From an uncultured Corynebacterium sp. (GTDB taxonomy: Bacteria > Actinomycetota > Actinomycetes > Mycobacteriales > Mycobacteriaceae), in assembly GCA_945631445.1 (NCBI GenBank), contig CALZCR010000045.1, positions 1 to 8,548 of the forward strand: a DNA stretch of 8,548 nucleotides, given 5' to 3'. Both the position numbers and the translations under genes were made by a program. The stretch's first letter is position 1, and every line of letters starts with the position of its first letter. Of the stretch, positions 5,924-8,548 are shown piece after piece. The notes beneath the pieces were generated by a model. The model did not search any database, was not told the DNA's origin, and saw only the letters and a list, made by a program, of their open reading frames with translations.

Positions 5924-7674
5924 CGCTGCTTACGGGAGCGGTTCAGCACGACAAGTACGCCGAGCACGACCAGCACGGCCAGGAGCGCCGGGGCGATCTT
6001 CCGCTGCTCGGCGGGGCTTTCCGACGCCTTCTTGACCGTCGGTGGGGCGGCGTCCGGGTCCTCCGGGGTCACGGTGACCTGCTCGGGCTCGATGACCGTC
6101 GGGGAGTCGGGCTCGGGGGCGGCGGTCTGGGGCTCGGCGTCGTCCGCGAGGGCGCCTGCGACGTCGTCGTGGAGTTCCTGCACCCCGCTGGCCCGGCGGG
6201 CGGTCAGCAGCACCTGGGTGAGGTTGGGCCGGCGCGGGATCTCGTCCAGCCACAGCTCTTCCTGGATCCGCTCCCACCGCTGGTGGGCGGCCGCGGCATC
6301 GAGCCCGGAACTAAGGTCCTCGCGGAGTTCGGTCAGCTCGGTGCGGGCGCGCATGTTCAGCAGCAGCAATTCGACGAAGAACGTCGGGGCCTGCACGAAC
6401 GGGGTGGGATTGTCCCGGTAGTCCGTGTCCGTGCGCACGACGGCCAGGCCATTGTCGGTGGCCAGGATCGACCAGTTGTCGGACTCCTCGGCGGTGTACT
6501 TGTCCAGGGAGTCTCGCGTGTCCTGCGGGGGTCGCTGGTCGTCGGTGTCTGCGCCGGCGGCCAATTCCCACGCCCATTGCTCATGGGCGGTCCAGGCGTC
6601 CGCCTCGGGGAACGAGGCCGGGCCCGGCACGTCCGCGCGGGCGGGCAAGGCCACGACGCTGCGGCTCGGCAGCGCCGAATCGCCGAGGCCACCGTCTTCG
6701 TTCACCCGGAGTGCGGCCAGCTGCGCTGGGGCGTCGCTCGGGGCCAAGAGCAGTTTCGCGACCTCCAGGAGGTTCTGCGTCAGCGGGTAAACCGGGGCCT
6801 GGTCCGTGGCCGGCGCGGCCGAATCCGGCAGGGACGGGTGTCGGCTGGCCGGCACGGACGGCGTCACCAGCTGGGCCGGAAAGTCGTCGGCCGGGCGGGC
6901 CAGCGCCTGGGAGATGCGCTCCAATTGCGCGGAGGAGCAATTTTCGGCGAGGACGTGAAACACCAGGAAGTGCTGGCGAGAAGCCGGTTCCGCCTCGTCC
7001 GGCGTCGGGGTCGCGCGCGGGTAGGAGAGGCACTCCACCGCGTGCAGCTGCAGACTCCCGTGTTCCCACTCGTCGATCTCCCCCGTCGTGGACCACTGGC
7101 CCGGGAGCAGGGCCAGGCGGCCGAACTTCGCCATGCCCGCCCCGGCCGCCACATCGGTGATCAGCTGGTACGGCAGGGCGGTCTCCAGCCCGGCGTCTGC
7201 GAGCCATTGTTCAGTGCTGGCGGGGTTTGTGGCCGCGGTCTTTTCGAGCCAGGAATGGATGCTCTTGCGGGTCGCGTGCTTGTACACCGCCGACTGCCCG
7301 CGGCCGGGCCGGAAGTATCCGGCGAGCTCGGAGCCGAAGTAGCTCGCCGGGTTGGCCTTGGGGTTTTTGAACTCCAGGCGCTGGATCGGTGCGGTGGTCT
7401 CGGCGGTGTCGGCGTCTTCGGCTTCTGGGGTGGCCGGGTAATATTCCACGCCCTTGATGCCCTCGTAACGCCCGTCCAGCCACGGGGAAGACGTGGCGTC
7501 GAGAAGGGAGGCGTCGCCGAGGCTGACGTCCTGGGGCAGCGGAAACGCCACGGAGAACAACACGGCGCGCCAATGGGCGGGCGTGGCGGCCAACGCCGGG
7601 TTGCGTTGTTTGAGTTCGTTGCCCCGGTAGCTGCCGTGGCCGTCTAGTTCGTTGAGGTAGTCAGTGTTGACCAT
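5920..7674 (-). CDS. Unrecognised 584-residue protein with one C-terminal membrane anchor
   Basis: I do not recognise this family. The protein has no signal peptide. A large N-terminal soluble part (about 1-505) includes LEFKNPKANPASYFGSELAGYF (about 103-124), PYQLITDVAAGAGMAKFGRLALLPGQW and REHFLVF-like beta segments. A hydrophobic/amphipathic helix, APTFFVELLLLNMRARTELT, lies at about 427-446. A Pro/Glu/Asp-rich linker (about 510-555) precedes a single transmembrane helix, IAPALLAVLVVLGVLVVL (about 560-577), and a basic tail RSRKQR. Together these suggest a tail-anchored protein facing the cytoplasm. The start at 7674 (MVNTDYLNELDG) is chosen for an AGGA Shine-Dalgarno 6 nt upstream; the frame stays open to 8451, so an upstream start cannot be excluded (ATG at 7756-7758 is the nearest). 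The helix followed by a charged, helical stretch loosely recalls the C-terminal region of CorA/RMD1-like proteins, but that is only a resemblance. Confidence 0.8.
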   Translation of the reverse strand: MVNTDYLNELDGHGSYRGNELKQRNPALAATPAHWRAVLFSVAFPLPQDVSLGDASLLDATSSPWLDGRYEGIKGVEYYPATPEAEDADTAETTAPIQRLEFKNPKANPASYFGSELAGYFRPGRGQSAVYKHATRKSIHSWLEKTAATNPASTEQWLADAGLETALPYQLITDVAAGAGMAKFGRLALLPGQWSTTGEIDEWEHGSLQLHAVECLSYPRATPTPDEAEPASRQHFLVFHVLAENCSSAQLERISQALARPADDFPAQLVTPSVPASRHPSLPDSAAPATDQAPVYPLTQNLLEVAKLLLAPSDAPAQLAALRVNEDGGLGDSALPSRSVVALPARADVPGPASFPEADAWTAHEQWAWELAAGADTDDQRPPQDTRDSLDKYTAEESDNWSILATDNGLAVVRTDTDYRDNPTPFVQAPTFFVELLLLNMRARTELTELREDLSSGLDAAAAHQRWERIQEELWLDEIPRRPNLTQVLLTARRASGVQELHDDVAGALADDAEPQTAAPEPDSPTVIEPEQVTVTPEDPDAAPPTVKKASESPAEQRKIAPALLAVLVVLGVLVVLNRSRKQR

Positions 7675-8250
7675 CGCGTGTCCTGCCGTGTCTGATTGGG
7701 TGATGTCGTCTCCGGATATCCTCACCTTTACATAAAAACCCCGGCAAATGTACGACATAACGTCGGCGTCGAGGTGGATGGGCGTGGTGAGATGCATCGA
7801 CCATCTTCTCGGTAAGTCGCGGAGACCCCCACGAATGCGCGTTTTACAGAGTGAGAAAAGATCCGTGACCATTGTCTTCGACACACGTTGCTCACGAGGA
7901 ACCTCGCACCGCACGTATAAAACCCGTGGGCTGGTGGCCCCCGCGGCAACGTCCGAGACGACAATGGGAAAGCGAAGGCTTACCGGGTCCGTCAGGTGCT
8001 CCAAGCCGTAGAACAGCTGCGGACCCACGGGTCGTGACCGCACCTGAAAAAATAACGCTCCAAGGAAGAAGGTCCGTGTTGAACCCTGAAAAATGCACTT
8101 ACCAGGTGTCTTGATCTGAGGGGGATGGCGAGTACGTCGTCGTCGTTCTGGCTGGGCGGGCCCTCGCCGGCGGGGCGCGACGCCCATGCTTTCCAACGCG
8201 GGGTTCTCGACGACATCATGGCTGCGTCTTGAGCGGAGAAGGCACGGACC
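7675..8250. other. Long stretch without a recognisable gene upstream of the membrane-anchored protein gene
   Basis: This stretch is visibly richer in A and T than the genes around it. On the minus strand the frame of the downstream gene stays open throughout. Its translation between about 8010 and 7740 (for example FPIVVSDVAAGA, VLYVRCEVPREQR) is not obviously nonsense, yet no start with a Shine-Dalgarno or -10 box supports it. The 5' leader of the downstream gene should lie here. A possible -10 is TATGTA (minus, 7734-7729), flanked by a TACAT/ATGTA inverted repeat (7729-7733 with 7748-7752). The right part contains the diverged repeat copy at 8039-8103. No tRNA, CRISPR or transposase remnant was recognised. 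Confidence 0.4.
8039..8103. repeat. Diverged repeat, copy 1
   Basis: The order of short blocks here (GCACCTG-AAAAAAT, GGTC, TTGAA, 9 nt, ATGCACTT) reappears at 8471-8545 as GCACGTGCAG-AAAAAT, GGTC, TTGAA, 10 nt, ATGCACTT. On the minus strand both copies read as GKCI near one end and an F-[LF]-x-V segment near the other. The blocks are seen directly; common ancestry is inferred. Confidence 0.4.
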
Positions 8251-8272
8251 CGGATTCTGCACGTGCAGAATC
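8251..8272. repeat. Palindromic repeat, copy 1
   Basis: CGGATTCTGCACGTGCAGAA (8251-8270) occurs again exactly at 8462-8481. In this copy the palindrome is perfect over 20 bp (8253-8272), with CACGTG at its centre. It could be a protein-binding site or the end of a small dispersed element. No T-run follows on either strand, so a terminator role is unlikely. Confidence 0.75.
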
Positions 8273-8330
8273 GCTGCGTCAGCGTCTCGGCATCCTTCTC
8301 TCAGCCGTGCCGGTTGTGTTGGGCGGAATA

Positions 8331-8367
8331 AACCATCTACCCGCCATCCGGGCCCTCGTAGATGGTT
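8331..8367. promoter_or_regulatory. Perfect 10-bp inverted repeat, operator or hairpin
   Basis: AACCATCTAC (8331-8340) and GTAGATGGTT (8358-8367) are exact complements separated by 17 bp. The right arm runs into the TTAAAA -35 box of the candidate promoter downstream, a position suited to a repressor. On the minus strand the hairpin is followed by TATTCC (arm plus trailing bases TTTATT), so a weak minus-strand terminator is the alternative reading. Confidence 0.5.
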
Positions 8368-8394
8368 AAAAGCGCTGAAAAAATCATCTAGACT
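8366..8394 (+). promoter_or_regulatory. Candidate sigma-A type promoter
   Basis: TTAAAA (8366-8371), a 17-bp spacer, then TAGACT (8389-8394). Spacing is ideal and the -10 resembles the TAnAaT type of actinobacteria. Transcription would start near 8400-8402. Confidence 0.45.
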
Positions 8395-8402
8395 CACTGG
8401 GC

Positions 8403-8435
8403 GTGTCTCATTGCGGTGTTTTCTGCGCTGGGTGA
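8403..8435 (+). CDS. Possible 10-residue leader peptide with two cysteines
   Basis: A GTG-started ORF of ten codons (MSHCGVFCAG, then TGA) begins 8 nt after the -10 box, as a leaderless reading frame would. Two of the ten codons are TGC. Cysteine-rich leader peptides that govern sulfur genes are known from mycobacteria, where the cysteines are adjacent; here they are four codons apart. With only ten codons this may be chance. Confidence 0.2.
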   Translation: MSHCGVFCAG

Positions 8436-8461
8436 GCGTTAAAGAGGGCATCCGGCGCCCG

Positions 8462-8481
8462 CGGATTCTGCACGTGCAGAA
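8462..8481. repeat. Palindromic repeat, copy 2
   Basis: Exact second copy of CGGATTCTGCACGTGCAGAA, 211 bp from the first. Here the palindrome is perfect over 16 bp (8466-8481) and runs into further A residues instead of ATC. Confidence 0.75.
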
Positions 8482-8545
8482 AAATCGGGTCGACGTAGGT
8501 GGAGTCGTCGGTTTTTTTGAAGCAGGGGCCTATGCACTTGCCCAT
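8471..8545. repeat. Diverged repeat, copy 2
   Basis: Shares with 8039-8103 the ordered blocks GCAC-TG, A-run plus T, GGTC, TTGAA and ATGCACTT with nearly equal spacing near the right end. Copy 2 begins inside the palindromic repeat and may continue beyond the window. Confidence 0.4.
8491..8518 (+). terminator. Candidate intrinsic terminator
   Basis: CGACG (8491-8495) pairs with CGTCG (8506-8510) around a 10-nt loop, followed by one G and seven T (8512-8518). The stem is short, so termination may be partial, but the T-run is the longest in the window. Confidence 0.45.
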
Positions 8546-8548
8546 ATG

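Larger units (their letters stand above)
8400..8518 (+). ncRNA. Candidate small RNA or attenuator between promoter and terminator
   Basis: Between the TTAAAA/TAGACT promoter and a hairpin with seven T lies a unit of about 118 nt with no sizeable ORF. It contains the palindrome TTCTGCACGTGCAGAA (8466-8481), which can fold into a hairpin in RNA. The unit could be a stand-alone small RNA or the leader of a gene beyond the right edge. No known RNA family is recognised. Confidence 0.35.

Noticed and set aside
5749..7647. 632-codon open frame on the plus strand opposite the membrane-anchored protein gene
   Set aside because: It starts inside the methyltransferase gene, its product is dominated by Gly, Arg and Val, and no Shine-Dalgarno or -10 box precedes it. 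It is the usual antisense open frame of a high-GC gene.
8389..8409. TAGAC...GTCTC as a further McbR site near the right end
   Set aside because: The half-sites are separated by 11 bp instead of 6, and the TAGACT is better explained as a -10 box.

Overview
The window looks like chromosomal DNA of a high-GC actinobacterium, most likely a Corynebacterium or close relative. The support is strong G/C third-position use, an actinobacterial-type App1 protein, candidate sites resembling the corynebacterial McbR operator (TAGAC-N6-GTCTA), and several genes whose -10 box lies 6-7 nt before the start codon, as in leaderless actinobacterial transcripts. The genus is an inference; no rRNA or other marker gene is present.

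Layout. At the left edge (1-389, minus) is the start of an App1/DUF2183-type phosphatidate phosphatase homologue. Next comes a small helix-hairpin-helix protein (533-754, minus), followed by coding-looking sequence in shifted frames. Then come two methionine-biosynthesis genes, both on the minus strand: metF (3297-4319, methylenetetrahydrofolate reductase) upstream of metE (842-3184, cobalamin-independent methionine synthase). Together they make 5-methyl-tetrahydrofolate and use it to methylate homocysteine. Upstream of metF is a 255-bp control region with candidate promoters, two McbR-like sites, and a perfect 12-bp inverted repeat that would bury the metF Shine-Dalgarno sequence in a hairpin. 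A YhbS-like GNAT acetyltransferase (4575-5078, minus) and a class I SAM-dependent methyltransferase (5150-5923, plus) follow, divergently transcribed. The methyltransferase converges on an unrecognised 584-residue protein with a single C-terminal membrane anchor (5920-7674, minus), and both stop codons lie in one CTAG.

The right end (7675-8548) has no gene I can recognise but is rich in structure. It holds two exact copies of a 20-bp sequence containing a CTGCACGTGCAG palindrome, two diverged copies of a longer repeat ending in ATGCACTT, a perfect 10-bp inverted repeat overlapping a good promoter, a 10-codon ORF with two cysteine codons just after that promoter, and a hairpin followed by seven T. 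This could be a small RNA or attenuator inside a dispersed repeat region.

The two observations most worth following up are the metF leader, which behaves on paper like a translational on/off switch without matching the SAM or SAH riboswitch signatures I know, and the promoter-to-terminator unit at 8366-8518.
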